A DNA stretch of 64,000 bases from Sphaerimonospora mesophila NBRC 14179 = JCM 3151 (GTDB taxonomy: Bacteria; Actinomycetota; Actinomycetes; Streptosporangiales; Streptosporangiaceae). The stretch is from assembly GCA_001552515.1 (NCBI GenBank), contig BCRI01000013.1, positions 16,645 through 80,644 on the forward strand, in the 5' to 3' direction. Position 1 is the stretch's first letter. Each line of letters opens with the position of its first letter. Below, in pieces: positions 8,584 to 18,439 of this stretch. Under the pieces are notes generated by a model. The model saw nothing but the letters and a program-made list of their open reading frames with translations, did not search any database and was not told where the DNA came from. The translations under genes and the position numbers were made by a program.

Positions 8584-9492
8584 AGCACTCCGCACGCCGT
8601 GGAGATCCGCGGGCTGATCAAGCGGTACGGGCGCAAGACGGCCGTCGACGGGTTGACCCTGACCTGCCGTGCCGGCGAGGTGACCGCGATCCTCGGGCCG
8701 AACGGCGCGGGCAAGACCTCCACGATCGAGATCTGCGAGGGCTTCCGCCGGCCGGACGGCGGGACCGTGCGGGTGCTCGGCCTCGACCCGGCCGACCCCG
8801 CGCTGAAGCCGCGTCTGGGGGTCATGCTCCAGGCGGGCGGCGTCCCGCCCGCCGTGCGGGCCGGCGAGTGGCTGCGGGTGGTCGCCCGCTTCTACGCCCA
8901 CCCGCTCGACCCGGACGCCCTGCTCACCCTGCTGGGCCTGAACGAGCATGCGCGTACACCGTACCGGCGGCTGTCGGGCGGGCAGCAGCAGCGCCTGTCG
9001 CTCGCGGCGGCCGTCATCGGGCGGCCGGAGCTGGTGTTCCTCGACGAGCCGACCGCCGGGCTCGACCCGCAGGCGCGGCACGCCTGCTGGGACGTGGTCA
9101 CCGGGCTGCGGGACGCCGGCGTGTCCGTGGTGCTGACCACCCACCAGATGGACGAGGCCGAGAAGCTGTCGGACCACGTGGTCGTCATCGACCACGGGCG
9201 GGTGGTGGCCGAGGGCGCCCCGCGGGAGCTGACCGGCGCGGAGCGCCAGCTCCGCTTCCGCGCCCGGCCCGGCCTCGACGTGGACCAGCTGCTCTGCGCG
9301 CTCCCGTCCGGCAGCGCCGCCAAGGAGTCGCCGTCCGGCCACTACATCATCGAGGGGCAGGTCGGCCCGCAGATGCTGGCCACCGTCACGGCGTGGTGCG
9401 CCGCCGAGGGCGTCACGACGGAGGACCTGCGCATCGAGCGGCGTACGCTGGAGGACGTGTTCTTGGAGCTGACCGGCCGGGAGCTGCGGTGA
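8581..9492 (+). CDS. ABC transporter ATP-binding protein (exporter type)
   Basis: Predicted 303-residue ATPase of the drug/lipid exporter class (ABC-2 partner). Walker A GPNGAGKT is at 39-46, the signature LSGGQQQRLSL is near 137, Walker B is LVFLDEPTAGLDPQ, and the His switch is TTHQMDEAE. The C-terminal domain ends DLRIERRTLEDVFLELTGREL, typical of DrrA/CcmA-like exporters. It overlaps its permease by 4 bp. In actinobacteria this pair normally sits between sufR and ctaA; the substrate is unknown. Confidence 0.9.
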   Translation: MSTPHAVEIRGLIKRYGRKTAVDGLTLTCRAGEVTAILGPNGAGKTSTIEICEGFRRPDGGTVRVLGLDPADPALKPRLGVMLQAGGVPPAVRAGEWLRVVARFYAHPLDPDALLTLLGLNEHARTPYRRLSGGQQQRLSLAAAVIGRPELVFLDEPTAGLDPQARHACWDVVTGLRDAGVSVVLTTHQMDEAEKLSDHVVVIDHGRVVAEGAPRELTGAERQLRFRARPGLDVDQLLCALPSGSAAKESPSGHYIIEGQVGPQMLATVTAWCAAEGVTTEDLRIERRTLEDVFLELTGRELR

Positions 9493-10268
9493 CCGCGGCC
9501 ATCCCCACCCTCGACTTCTCCCCCAGGCCGGGAGCCGCGCCGCTCCCCCGGATGGTCCTCGCCCAGGCCGGCGCGGAGATCAGGGCCATGCTGCGCAACG
9601 GCGAGCAGCTCGTGCTCACGCTGATCATCCCGATCCTGCTGCTGGTCGGCTTCTCCCTGGCGCCGCTGATCGACATCGGCGGCGGGTCCCGGGTCGCCTT
9701 CGTCGCCCCCGGCGTCCTCGCGCTCGCGGTCATGTCCACCGCGTTCACCGGCCAGGCCATCGCCACCGGCTTCGAGCGGCGGTACGGCGTGCTCAAACGG
9801 CTCGGCGCCACCCCGCTGTCGCGGACCGGGCTGCTGCTGGCCAAGACGGCGGCGGTCGTGGCCGTCGAGGTGCTCCAGGTCATCGTGATCGGCGTGGTGG
9901 CGGTCGCGCTCGGCTGGTCGCCGCGCGGCAACCCGCTGTGGACGGTGCTGCTGATCCTCTTCGGCACGGCCGCCTTCAGCGGGCTCGGCCTGCTCATGGC
10001 GGGCACCCTGCGGGCCGAGGCGACGCTGGCCGCGGCCAACCTCGTCTATCTGGTGCTGCTGGGGCTCGGCGGCGTGGTGTTCCCGATCGAGAAGTTCCCC
10101 GAGGGCGTGCAGCACGTGCTCACGCTGCTGCCGATCACGGCGCTGTCCGACGGGCTGCGCGGGGTGCTGACGAGCGGCGGCGGCCTGCCGGTGACGCAGC
10201 TTCTCGTGCTGGCCTGCTGGGCGGCGGGCACGCTGGCCCTGGCCGCGCGGACGTTCCGCTGGGAATGA
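9489..10268 (+). CDS. ABC-2 type transporter permease
   Basis: Predicted 259-residue membrane protein with about six helices (for example VLTLIIPILLLVGFSLAPLI and TAAVVAVEVLQVIVIGVVAV). The loop TGFERRYGVLKRLGATPLSR is the conserved cytosolic coupling segment of ABC-2 permeases. The GTG start at 9489 overlaps the ATPase stop codon. It should form a homodimeric channel with the ATPase encoded just upstream. Substrate unknown. Confidence 0.9.
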   Translation: MTAAIPTLDFSPRPGAAPLPRMVLAQAGAEIRAMLRNGEQLVLTLIIPILLLVGFSLAPLIDIGGGSRVAFVAPGVLALAVMSTAFTGQAIATGFERRYGVLKRLGATPLSRTGLLLAKTAAVVAVEVLQVIVIGVVAVALGWSPRGNPLWTVLLILFGTAAFSGLGLLMAGTLRAEATLAAANLVYLVLLGLGGVVFPIEKFPEGVQHVLTLLPITALSDGLRGVLTSGGGLPVTQLLVLACWAAGTLALAARTFRWE

Positions 10269-10296
10269 CGGTGCGCAAGACCATGGGGTCGCCCGG

Positions 10297-11205
10297 ATGA
10301 CCTCCGAGTCCCTCCCGGGTCCGGCCGAGCCGTACCGTGGCCGGGCCCGGCCGGGCACGTCGTTGCGCGCGGCGGCCGGAGCCGTGCCGCCGTCCGGACT
10401 GGTGCTGCTCGCCATCCTGTCGGTCCAGCTCGGGGCCGGACTGGCCAAGAACCTGTTCGCCGAGCTGCCGCCGAGCGGCGTGGTCCTCCTGCGCATCGCG
10501 ATCGGCGCGGCCATCCTCGTCCCGTTCGCCCCGCCCCGCCTGCGCGGGCTCGGCCGCCGGGACCTCGCCGTCGGGGCGGTCTTCGGGCTGAGCCTCGGGA
10601 TCATGAACCTCTCGTTTTACGAGGCGCTGGCCCGGCTGCCGATCGGCATCGCCGTTACGATCGAGTTCATCGGACCGCTCGGCGTCGCGGTCTTCGCCTC
10701 CCGGCGGCGGCTCGACCTGCTGTGGGTGGCGCTGGCCGGCGCCGGGGTGATCCTGCTCGCCCCCTGGGGACAGGCCGGCGACACGAGCTGGGCGGGCATC
10801 GGGTTCGCCGCGCTGGCGGGCGCCTGCTGGGCCGCCTACATCCTGCTGTCGGCGGCGACCGGGGCCCGCTTCCCCGGCACGAGCGGGCTGTCTCTGGCCA
10901 TGATCGTGGCCACGATCATGACCGCGCCCGTCGGGGTGGCGTCGGGCGGGACCGATCTGCTGCGGCCGGACGTCCTGCTCATCGGCGCGGGCATCGGCCT
11001 GCTCTCCTCGGTCATTCCGTACTCACTGGAGCTCGAGGCGCTGCGCCGCATGCCCAAACGGGTCTTCGGCATCCTGATGAGCCTCGAGCCCGCCGTCGCC
11101 GCGCTGGTCGGGCTCTTCGTGCTCGGGGAGATCCTCCAGGTCCGCGAGTGGGCCGCGATCGGCTGCGTCGTCGTCGCCTCGATCGGGGCCACCCGCTCCG
11201 GCTGA
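10297..11205 (+). CDS. EamA/RhtA-like DMT family transporter
   Basis: Predicted 302-residue membrane protein with ten hydrophobic segments in two EamA repeats, after a Pro/Arg-rich cytosolic tail of about 30 residues. The motif FYEALARLPIGIAVTIEFIG and the second-repeat motif SLEPAVAALVGLFVLGE are typical of RhtA-like threonine/homoserine exporters. Amino acid or metabolite export is inferred. It begins 28 bp after the ABC permease and may share its transcript. It converges on the GntR gene with only 8 bp between stops. Confidence 0.82.
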   Translation: MTSESLPGPAEPYRGRARPGTSLRAAAGAVPPSGLVLLAILSVQLGAGLAKNLFAELPPSGVVLLRIAIGAAILVPFAPPRLRGLGRRDLAVGAVFGLSLGIMNLSFYEALARLPIGIAVTIEFIGPLGVAVFASRRRLDLLWVALAGAGVILLAPWGQAGDTSWAGIGFAALAGACWAAYILLSAATGARFPGTSGLSLAMIVATIMTAPVGVASGGTDLLRPDVLLIGAGIGLLSSVIPYSLELEALRRMPKRVFGILMSLEPAVAALVGLFVLGEILQVREWAAIGCVVVASIGATRSG

Positions 11206-11213
11206 CGGTCCGC

Positions 11214-11888
11214 CTACTCCTCCGGCTGGTCGGCCCAGATGCCGCGGACGTGGCGGATGTGGCGGCTCATCACGCGCTCCGCCGCCGCGGCGTCGCCGCC
11301 GACCAGCGCGTCCAGGATGGCGATGTGCTCACCGGCCGAGGTGACCAGCGCGCCGCGCTCGGCCAGGCCGCGCAGGCCGTACAGGCGGGCCCGGCCGCGC
11401 AGGCCGCGGACCACCTCGACGAGGTGGGCGTTCCCCGACAGGCCCAGCAGGCCCAGGTGGAACCGCAGGTCGGCGTTGACGTAGGCGAGCAGGTCGCCGC
11501 TGTGCGCCGCGGCCACGATCTCCTCGGCGACCGGGCGCAGGGCCTCGAAATCGGCCGCCGGGCGGCTGCCCGCCAGCCGGGCAACCGTAGGAACCTCGAT
11601 GAGCTCGCGGATCTGGGTGAGCTCGTCGAGGTCGCGATCGGTCATCTCGGTCACCCGGAAGCCCTTGTTGCGCACCACCTCGACCAGGCCCTCCTTGGCC
11701 AGGTCGAGCATGGCCTCGCGGACCGGGGTCGCCGACACGCCGAACTGCGCGGCGAGCACCGGGGCCGAGTAGACCAGGCCCGGCCGCATCTCGCCCGCGA
11801 CCAGCGCGTCACGAAGCGCCTGCGCCACCTGCTCGCGCAGGCTCTGCCGCTCGCCCACCAGCGGCAGGACGAGCCCGTCCGCGGTCAT
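11214..11888 (-). CDS. GntR family transcriptional regulator (FCD/FadR subfamily)
   Basis: Predicted 224-residue regulator. The N-terminal winged helix (about 15-75) includes VLAAQFGVSATPVREAMLDL. The C-terminal FCD helical domain has the metal/ligand residues Asp and His spread through DLRFHLGLLGLSGN and ISRHIRHVR-like positions (MSRHIRHVRG). The start at 11888 gives MTADGLVLPLVGER. It is the last gene of the hydroxyproline island on the minus strand, so a catabolic intermediate of that pathway is the likely effector. This is inference. Confidence 0.88.
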   Translation of the reverse strand: MTADGLVLPLVGERQSLREQVAQALRDALVAGEMRPGLVYSAPVLAAQFGVSATPVREAMLDLAKEGLVEVVRNKGFRVTEMTDRDLDELTQIRELIEVPTVARLAGSRPAADFEALRPVAEEIVAAAHSGDLLAYVNADLRFHLGLLGLSGNAHLVEVVRGLRGRARLYGLRGLAERGALVTSAGEHIAILDALVGGDAAAAERVMSRHIRHVRGIWADQPEE

Positions 11889-11892
11889 GTCC

Positions 11893-12442
11893 CTACCCTC
11901 CTTCGCGCTCGCCTGCGACCCCCCTCCACGCCCGGTAAGCGGTGACGGCGACCACCAGGTCCTGCCAGGCCATGCCCACGCTCTTGAAGACGCGGGGGCC
12001 CGGGCCGAAGGCCACTCGGCCGGTGGTGAGGTCGGCGAGATCGCCGGCGAGATGGTCTGCCGTGATCCTACCCGCACGTAGCGGAATGACCAGGTCGCCG
12101 ACCTCCGCCAGAGCCGCCGTACGTGCCTCCGCCACGACGGTGGATCGCGCGACGAGATCATCGTCCAGCTCGCGGGCGCCGGGTTCGTGGGATCCGACGG
12201 CGACGACCACGGCGCCGTCGCCGACCAGGTCACCGGAGAACGGCGGGGTACGCGCCGTCGTGCAGCAGGCGATCAGGTCGGCCTCCTCGACCGCCCGCCG
12301 CCAGGCCGGGCCGGACACCGGGTGGGCGTCGGCGAGCAGACCGGCGGCCGCGCAGCGCGTCCTGCAGAGCCTGTACGGCCCGGCCCGGCGGCACCAGCCC
12401 GGCCACCGTGTCCCCGTCCAGGTGGGGTGGCCCGTTCCTCAG
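11893..12442 (-). pseudogene. Ornithine cyclodeaminase/mu-crystallin family pseudogene (internal deletion)
   Basis: The C-terminal third of an OCD-family NAD(P)-dependent enzyme is intact at 11893-12318 (ADLIACCTTARTPPFSGDLV, DLTTGRVAFGPGPRVFKSVG). Just upstream, in another frame, about 25 N-terminal residues remain (HLDGDTVAGLVPPGRAVQAL, about 12370-12425). Roughly 150 central residues, including most of the Rossmann fold, are gone, and no ATG is left (a CTG stands at 12442). OCD-family LhpI reduces pyrroline-2-carboxylate in 3-hydroxyproline catabolism, so this may mark a lost branch of the surrounding pathway. It ends 4 bp before the GntR start. Confidence 0.72.
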
Positions 12443-12484
12443 CCGGCCTCTCCTCGTCCCGTCCCGTACGGACGTCGTGGCCGA

Positions 12485-13198
12485 TCACACGCCCCCCAGG
12501 TAGGCCTCGGCGACCCGCGCGTCGTCGCGCAGGTCGGCGGCGGTCCCGGTGAGGACGCATGTCCCGTTCTCGATCACATACCCGCGGTGTGCGATCTTCA
12601 GCGCCGCCCTGGCGTTCTGCTCGACCAGCAGCACGGCCGTGCCCTCGGCGTTGATCTCCCTGATCACGTCCATCACGGCGGCGACCACCAGCGGGGCGAG
12701 GCCCATGGACGGCTCGTCGAGCAGCAGCAGCCGGGGTCCGGTGACCAGCGCCCTGCCGATGGCGAGCATCTGCTGCTCGCCACCGGACAGCGTGCCGCCC
12801 TGCTGCTCGCGGCGTTCCGCCAGCCGGGGCAGCAGCGCGTACACCCGGTCGATCCGCCGCCTGACCTCGGCCTGGTCGCGGACGGCGTAGCCGCCGAGCA
12901 GGAGGTTGTCGTGCACGCTCAGCGTGCTGAACACCCGCCGCCCCTCGGGGACGTGGACCAGGCCGAGCCGCACGATCGCACTCGGCTTGGCACCGGTGAT
13001 GTCGCGCCCGTCGTAGACGATCCTCCCCCCAGTGGGCCGGACCAGCCCCGACACGGCCGACAGCGTCGTCGTCTTGCCCGCGCCGTTGTTGCCGAGCAGG
13101 GCGACGGCCTCCCCCTCCCCGACGGTGAGGGCCAGCCCGCGCAGCGCGTGGACGCCGCCGTAATGGACGTCCAGACCGTCGATCTCAAGCGCCGCCAT
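12485..13198 (-). CDS. Branched-chain amino acid-type ABC transporter ATPase, LivF
   Basis: Predicted 237-residue LivF-class ATPase with Walker A LLGNNGAGKTT, VPEGRRVFSTLSVHDNLLLG (the LivF hallmark), signature TLSGGEQQMLAIGRAL and Walker B LLLLDEPSMGLAP. It overlaps the livG stop by 14 bp. It belongs to the five-gene HAAT cassette livK-H-M-G-F that follows the hydroxyproline enzymes, so proline or hydroxyproline uptake is the most economical role. The substrate is inferred from context only. Confidence 0.93.
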   Translation of the reverse strand: MAALEIDGLDVHYGGVHALRGLALTVGEGEAVALLGNNGAGKTTTLSAVSGLVRPTGGRIVYDGRDITGAKPSAIVRLGLVHVPEGRRVFSTLSVHDNLLLGGYAVRDQAEVRRRIDRVYALLPRLAERREQQGGTLSGGEQQMLAIGRALVTGPRLLLLDEPSMGLAPLVVAAVMDVIREINAEGTAVLLVEQNARAALKIAHRGYVIENGTCVLTGTAADLRDDARVAEAYLGGV

Positions 13199-14107
13199 CG
13201 TCGCGTCCTCCCGCCACGCTCGCCCTGGCCTGCTCGATCTCGGCCTCGTCTGCGTCCCTGCCGAGGTAGGCCTCGACGACCTCGGGATCGCGCCGCACCT
13301 CCTCCGGGGGTCCGTCGGCGATCTCCCGGCCGAAGTTCAGCACAACCACCCGCTGCGAGACGTCCATCACCAGCCCCATGTCGTGCTCGATCAGCACGAT
13401 CGCGATGCCCAGGTCGCGGATGCGGCGGATGAGGTCGAGCATCTCGGCCTTCTCTCCGTGGTTGAGCCCGGCGGCCGGCTCGTCCAGCAGCAGCAGGTCG
13501 GGCCGCCGGGCCAGCGCCCTGGCGATCTCCACCCGCCGCTGCTCGCCGTACGGCAGGGCTCGGGCCGGGCCGTACCGGTCGCCGCGCAGCCCCGCGAAGT
13601 CCAGCCAGTGGTGGGCCTGCTCGGTGATCTCCCGCTCCCCTCTGCGATAGCGCGGGGTGTGCAGCAGCGCGTCGAAGACGCTCTGCCTGATCCACAGGTG
13701 GGTGCCGGCGCGGACGTTGTCCAGCACGGACATCTCACCGAACAGGCGCAGGTTCTGGAACGTGCGCGCCACACCCAGTGCGGCCACCGCCGAGGGCCGC
13801 AGCCCGGTGATGTCGCGCCCGCGCAGCCGTACGGCGCCGGCGGTGGGCCGGTAGAAGCCGGTCACGCAGTTGAAGGCGGAGGTCTTCCCCGCGCCGTTGG
13901 GGCCGATCAGCGAGACGATCTCGGCTTCGCCGACGCCGAAGGTCAGCCCGTCGATCGCGAGCACGCCGCCGAAGGACAGGCGCAGGTCCTCGATCGACAG
14001 CAACGGGTGGTCCGACGGCCCGCCCGACGTCTCGTTCACCGGGTCGTTCACCGTCTCGTTCACGGGGTCGTTCACCGTCTCGTTCACGAGGTCGTTCGCG
14101 GGGTCTT

Positions 14108-14111
<4 letters not shown>
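13185..14111 (-). CDS. Branched-chain amino acid-type ABC transporter ATPase, LivG
   Basis: Predicted 308-residue LivG-class ATPase. Walker A IGPNGAGKTSAFNCVTG, GVARTFQNLRLFGEMSVLDN and Walker B LLLLDEPAAGLNHGE are clear. The late segment IRDLGIAIVLIEHDMGLVMD is typical of LivG. The first 33 residues are unusual: three 8-residue repeats (NDLVNET, VNDPVNET, VNDPVNET) encoded by a 24-bp tandem repeat precede the ATPase domain. The ATG at 14111 overlaps the livM stop (ATGA). Confidence 0.93.
14029..14100 (+). repeat. Three tandem 24-bp repeats inside the livG 5' end
   Basis: Units start at 14029, 14053 and 14077 with the core GTCTCGTTCAC(C/G)GGGTCGTT. The first two differ at one base and the third has diverged further. 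In livG they encode repeated VNDPVNET. Such in-frame repeats can change copy number by slippage without breaking the gene. Confidence 0.85.
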
Positions 14112-15090
<979 letters not shown>

Positions 15091-15094
<4 letters not shown>

Positions 15095-15984
15095 ACCCGC
15101 TCCGTCACGCGCTCGCCGAGCAGGCCCGTCGGCCGTACGGTCAGGAACAGGATGAGCACGCCGAAGGCGAAGACGTCGCGCCACTCGCCGCCGAGCCAGA
15201 ACGTGCCGAACGACTCCAGCAGGCCGAGGAGCAGCCCGCCCAGCATCGTGCCGGGAATGTTGCCGATGCCGCCGATGACGGCCGCCGTGAACGCCTTCAG
15301 GCCGATCAGGAAGCCCATCATGAAGTCGATCTTCCCGTAGTGGGCCCCGGCCATGACCCCGGCGGCCCCGGCGAGGGCGGAGCCGAGGAAGAAGGTCCGG
15401 GCGATGACGGCGTCCACGTCGATCCCCATGAGCGCGGCGGCCCGGGGGTCGAGCGCGACCGCCCGCATGGCCCGCCCCTCACGTGACCGGGTGACCAGCA
15501 GGTTCAGGCCGACCATGAGGACGACGGCCACACCGACCAGGGCGAGCTGCTGGAGGGTGACGCGGGCCCCGAGAACCTCCAGCGAGGTGCCGCCGAGCCG
15601 CACCGGATAGACCCTGGGGTCGGCTCCGGCGGCGGCGCGCATGCCGTACTCCAGCGCGAAGGACGCGCCGACCGCGGTGATCAGCAGCGAGAGCCGCGGG
15701 GCGCCGCGCAGCCGCCGGTAGGCCACCCGTTCCAGCAGCACCCCGGCGAGGCCGGTGGTGCCCATGGTGAGCACGAGCACCAGGAGCAGCAGGGGCAGGG
15801 CCATGGTCACCGACACACCACCGGCCGCGCCGAGGACGGCGAAGCCGGTGAACGCGCCGAGCATGTACAGGTCGCCGTGGGCGAAGTTCAGCAACTTCAT
15901 GATCCCGTAGACCATGCTGTAGCCGAGCGCCACCAGCGCGTAGAACGACCCGACGAAGAGGCCGTTCCAGACCAGTTGCGTCAT
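15091..15984 (-). CDS. Branched-chain amino acid-type ABC transporter permease, LivH
   Basis: Predicted 297-residue permease with about eight helices. It starts MTQLVWNGLFVGSFYALVAL and continues GYSMVYGIMKLLNFAHGDLY, the LivH fingerprint. FTAAVIGGIGNIPGTMLGGL near the end is the coupling loop. It lies 5 bp after livK and overlaps livM, so it is clearly in the same operon. Confidence 0.94.
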
Positions 15985-15989
15985 CGTTC

Positions 15990-17162
15990 CTACTGGAGGG
16001 GGTCCTGCAGGACGAACTTGCCGTCCTTGACGACCAGGATCTGGAAGCCGCCCGTGCTCAGGGTGTGCTCGGGGGTGAACTTCAGCGGCCCGGAGAACAT
16101 CGAGAACCCGTCGATCGCCTCAAGGGCGGCGATGACCTTCTCACCGTCGGTGCCGCCGGCCTTGGTGATCGCCTCGGCGGCGAGCCGTACGGCGTCGTAG
16201 GACTGGTTGGAGTACGGCCCGGGGTCGGAGCCGAACTTCTGCTTGTAGTTCGCGATCCAGCTTTCGGCGCCCTGGAGCGTCTCCGGGGTCTGGGTCATCG
16301 TGGCGTAGACGCCGTCTGCGGCCTCGGCGCCGGCGATCTCGATCAGCTTGGGCGAGACCGAGCCGTCGCCGACGAGGATCTTGCCCTCGTAGCCCGCCTG
16401 GCGGAACTGCCTGGCGAGCAGGCCGGCCTCCTGGAAATAGCCCGTCCAGTAGACGTAGTCGGGCTTCTTGGCCAGCACGTTGTTGATGTTGGCGCTGTAG
16501 TCGCTCTCCTTGGGGGTGACCGCCTCCAGGATCGCGGTCTCCGGGCCGCCCGGCTCGTCGAGCAGCTTCTGGGTGCGCAGCGCCAGGTCCTTGGAGTAGC
16601 TGGTGTTGTCGTGCATGAGGGCGGCCTTGGCCGCCCCGTCCTTGGTCATCCAGGCGGCGGCCGCCTCGGCCTGCTGCCCACCGGTGCCGTTGATGAGGAA
16701 GACGTTCTTGAGCTTCTGGTCGACGAGCTCCTGCGAGTTGGCCACCGGGATGACCATCGGGATGCCGGCCTTGTTGAAGATCGGCAGCGTGGGGAGGGTG
16801 GCCCCGGAGCAGTATCCGCCGACCGAGACGGCGATGCCCTCGGTCACCAGCTTGTTCGCACCGGCGGCCGCGGTCTGCGGGTCACAGGCGTCGTCGGCGG
16901 TCTTCAGCTCCAGCTTGCGGCCGAGCACGCCGCCCTTCTCGTTGATCTCGTCCACCGCCATCTGGGCGGCGTTGCTCATGTACGGACCGATCGCCGCCTC
17001 GCTGCCGGACTGCGGGATCAGCATGCCGAGTATGATCGGCTCGTCCTTGTTCTCACCGGAACCCGCGTCGTCACTGCCGAGCAGTCCCTGTCCGCAGCCT
17101 GCGGTCAGCAGGGTCAGCGACGCCATCACGGCCGCGAGGGCCGTGCCACGGATCTTGTGCAT
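15990..17162 (-). CDS. ABC transporter substrate-binding lipoprotein (LivK type)
   Basis: Predicted 390-residue extracytoplasmic binding protein (type I periplasmic fold). A signal peptide ends in the lipobox LTAGC with Cys23, followed by a Gly/Ser/Asp-rich tether. The mature domain starts IILGMLIPQSGSEAAIGPYM and includes GGYCSGATLPTLPIFNKAGI. The ATG at 17162 has GAGGAGG 8 bases upstream; an in-frame ATG 20 codons earlier is rejected. It is the first gene of the transport half of the hydroxyproline island, with its own 239-bp leader. Confidence 0.93.
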   Translation of the reverse strand: MHKIRGTALAAVMASLTLLTAGCGQGLLGSDDAGSGENKDEPIILGMLIPQSGSEAAIGPYMSNAAQMAVDEINEKGGVLGRKLELKTADDACDPQTAAAGANKLVTEGIAVSVGGYCSGATLPTLPIFNKAGIPMVIPVANSQELVDQKLKNVFLINGTGGQQAEAAAAWMTKDGAAKAALMHDNTSYSKDLALRTQKLLDEPGGPETAILEAVTPKESDYSANINNVLAKKPDYVYWTGYFQEAGLLARQFRQAGYEGKILVGDGSVSPKLIEIAGAEAADGVYATMTQTPETLQGAESWIANYKQKFGSDPGPYSNQSYDAVRLAAEAITKAGGTDGEKVIAALEAIDGFSMFSGPLKFTPEHTLSTGGFQILVVKDGKFVLQDPLQ

Positions 17163-17192
17163 CCGCGCCTCCTCTTCGCAATGAGGACTGTG

Positions 17193-17222
17193 ACATTGCA
17201 GGTCCCACAAAGATCTCGTCAA
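17193..17222 (-). promoter_or_regulatory. Predicted promoter of the livK-H-M-G-F operon
   Basis: On the minus strand TTGACG (17217-17222) is followed after 18 bp by CAATGT (17193-17198). The -10 region overlaps TGTGACATTGCA (17189-17200), which resembles CGTGACAATGCC in the hydroxyproline enzyme promoter at 22191-22202, so a shared regulator is possible. Confidence 0.4.
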
Positions 17223-17362
17223 GGCCTGACATCAGACCGTTAGCGCCCTGTGAGCACCCCACCGGATGCTGGTCCGCCGCGGCCGGGCGCCGACGGCACC
17301 GTGAGCACGGGGTATCGCACCGCGGCCTCGTCACCTCGGCACCTCGGCACGCCGACGCGATT

Positions 17363-17404
17363 CGGTTCTCGACTCGGTTTTTGACTCGGTTCTCGACTCG
17401 GTTA
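17363..17404 (+). repeat. Tandem 12-bp repeat at the 3' end of the epimerase gene
   Basis: CGGTTCTCGACT, CGGTTTTTGACT and CGGTTCTCGACT follow each other and a partial fourth copy runs into the stop codon of the epimerase gene. It has no evident dyad for a terminator and encodes nothing convincing. Confidence 0.75.
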
Positions 17405-18403
17405 CAGCAGGAACCCCGCGGGGAAGGGGTCGCGCGGATCGAGGAAGTACTGTGCCGTGCCGGTCACCCAGGCGCGCCCGGTGATCGTCGGGATCACCGC
17501 GGAGTAGCCTCCGGCGGTCGTCTCCGCCACCAGCCGGCCGACGAACCGGGTGCCGATGAACGACTCGTTGACGAAGTCGGCGTCCAGCGGCAGCTCGCCC
17601 CGCGCGTGCAGCTGCGCCATCCGCGCGCTCGTCCCCGTGCCGCAGGGCGAACGGTCGAACCAGCCCGGATGGATCGCCATCGCGTGCCGCGAATGCCGGG
17701 CGTCCGATCCGGGAGCGACGAACTGGACGTGATGACAGCCGCGTATCCCCGGATCCTCGGGATGCGCCGGCTCGTCGTGCTCGTTGATCGCGGCCATCAC
17801 GGCGAGCCCCGCGTCGAGGATCTCCTGCTTCCGCGACCGGTCGAACGGCAGTCCCACGGACTCGATCGGCACGATCGCGTAGAAGTTGCCGCCGTAGGCG
17901 AGGTCGTAGCCGATCTCCCCGAGACCTGGCACCTTCACGGTGCGGTCCAGCGCGACGCTGAACGACGGCACGTTGGTGATGGTCACCGACACGGCGGCGC
18001 CGTCCACCACCCGCACCTCGGCGGTGACCAGGCCCGCCGGGGTGTCCAGCCGGATCACGGTCACCGGCTCGGTCACCTCGACCATTCCCGTCTCCACGAG
18101 CACGGTGGCGACGCCGATGGTGCCGTGGCCGCACATCGGCAGACAGCCCGACACCTCGATGTAGAGCACACCGAAGTCGGCGTCCGGCCGGGTGGGCGGC
18201 TGCAGGATCGCCCCGCTCATCGCCGAGTGGCCGCGTGGCTCGTACATGAGCAGCGTGCGCACATGGTCGAGGTTCGCCATGAAGTGCTCCCTGCGCTCCG
18301 CCATCGTCGCGCCCGGGATCACTCCCACTCCACCGGTGACCACCCGCGTGGGCATGCCCTCGGTGTGGGAGTCCACCGCGTGGAAGACCCGCTTCGTCCT
18401 CAT
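17402..18403 (-). CDS. 4-hydroxyproline 2-epimerase / proline racemase family
   Basis: Predicted 333-residue cofactor-independent epimerase that converts trans-4-hydroxy-L-proline to cis-4-hydroxy-D-proline. Both catalytic cysteines are present: Cys91 in LPMCGHGTIG and Cys254 in RSPCGTGTSA. This excludes the trans-3-hydroxyproline dehydratase subgroup, where one Cys is replaced. The start MRTKRVFHAVDSHTEGMPTR is the family's usual N-terminus. Neighbouring genes encode the dehydrogenase and deaminase that act next, which favours hydroxyproline over proline as substrate. Confidence 0.92.
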   Translation of the reverse strand: MRTKRVFHAVDSHTEGMPTRVVTGGVGVIPGATMAERREHFMANLDHVRTLLMYEPRGHSAMSGAILQPPTRPDADFGVLYIEVSGCLPMCGHGTIGVATVLVETGMVEVTEPVTVIRLDTPAGLVTAEVRVVDGAAVSVTITNVPSFSVALDRTVKVPGLGEIGYDLAYGGNFYAIVPIESVGLPFDRSRKQEILDAGLAVMAAINEHDEPAHPEDPGIRGCHHVQFVAPGSDARHSRHAMAIHPGWFDRSPCGTGTSARMAQLHARGELPLDADFVNESFIGTRFVGRLVAETTAGGYSAVIPTITGRAWVTGTAQYFLDPRDPFPAGFLL

Positions 18404-18439
18404 CTAACGCAGCCCCTCCGTCCAGTGCGGCCGTGCCAT

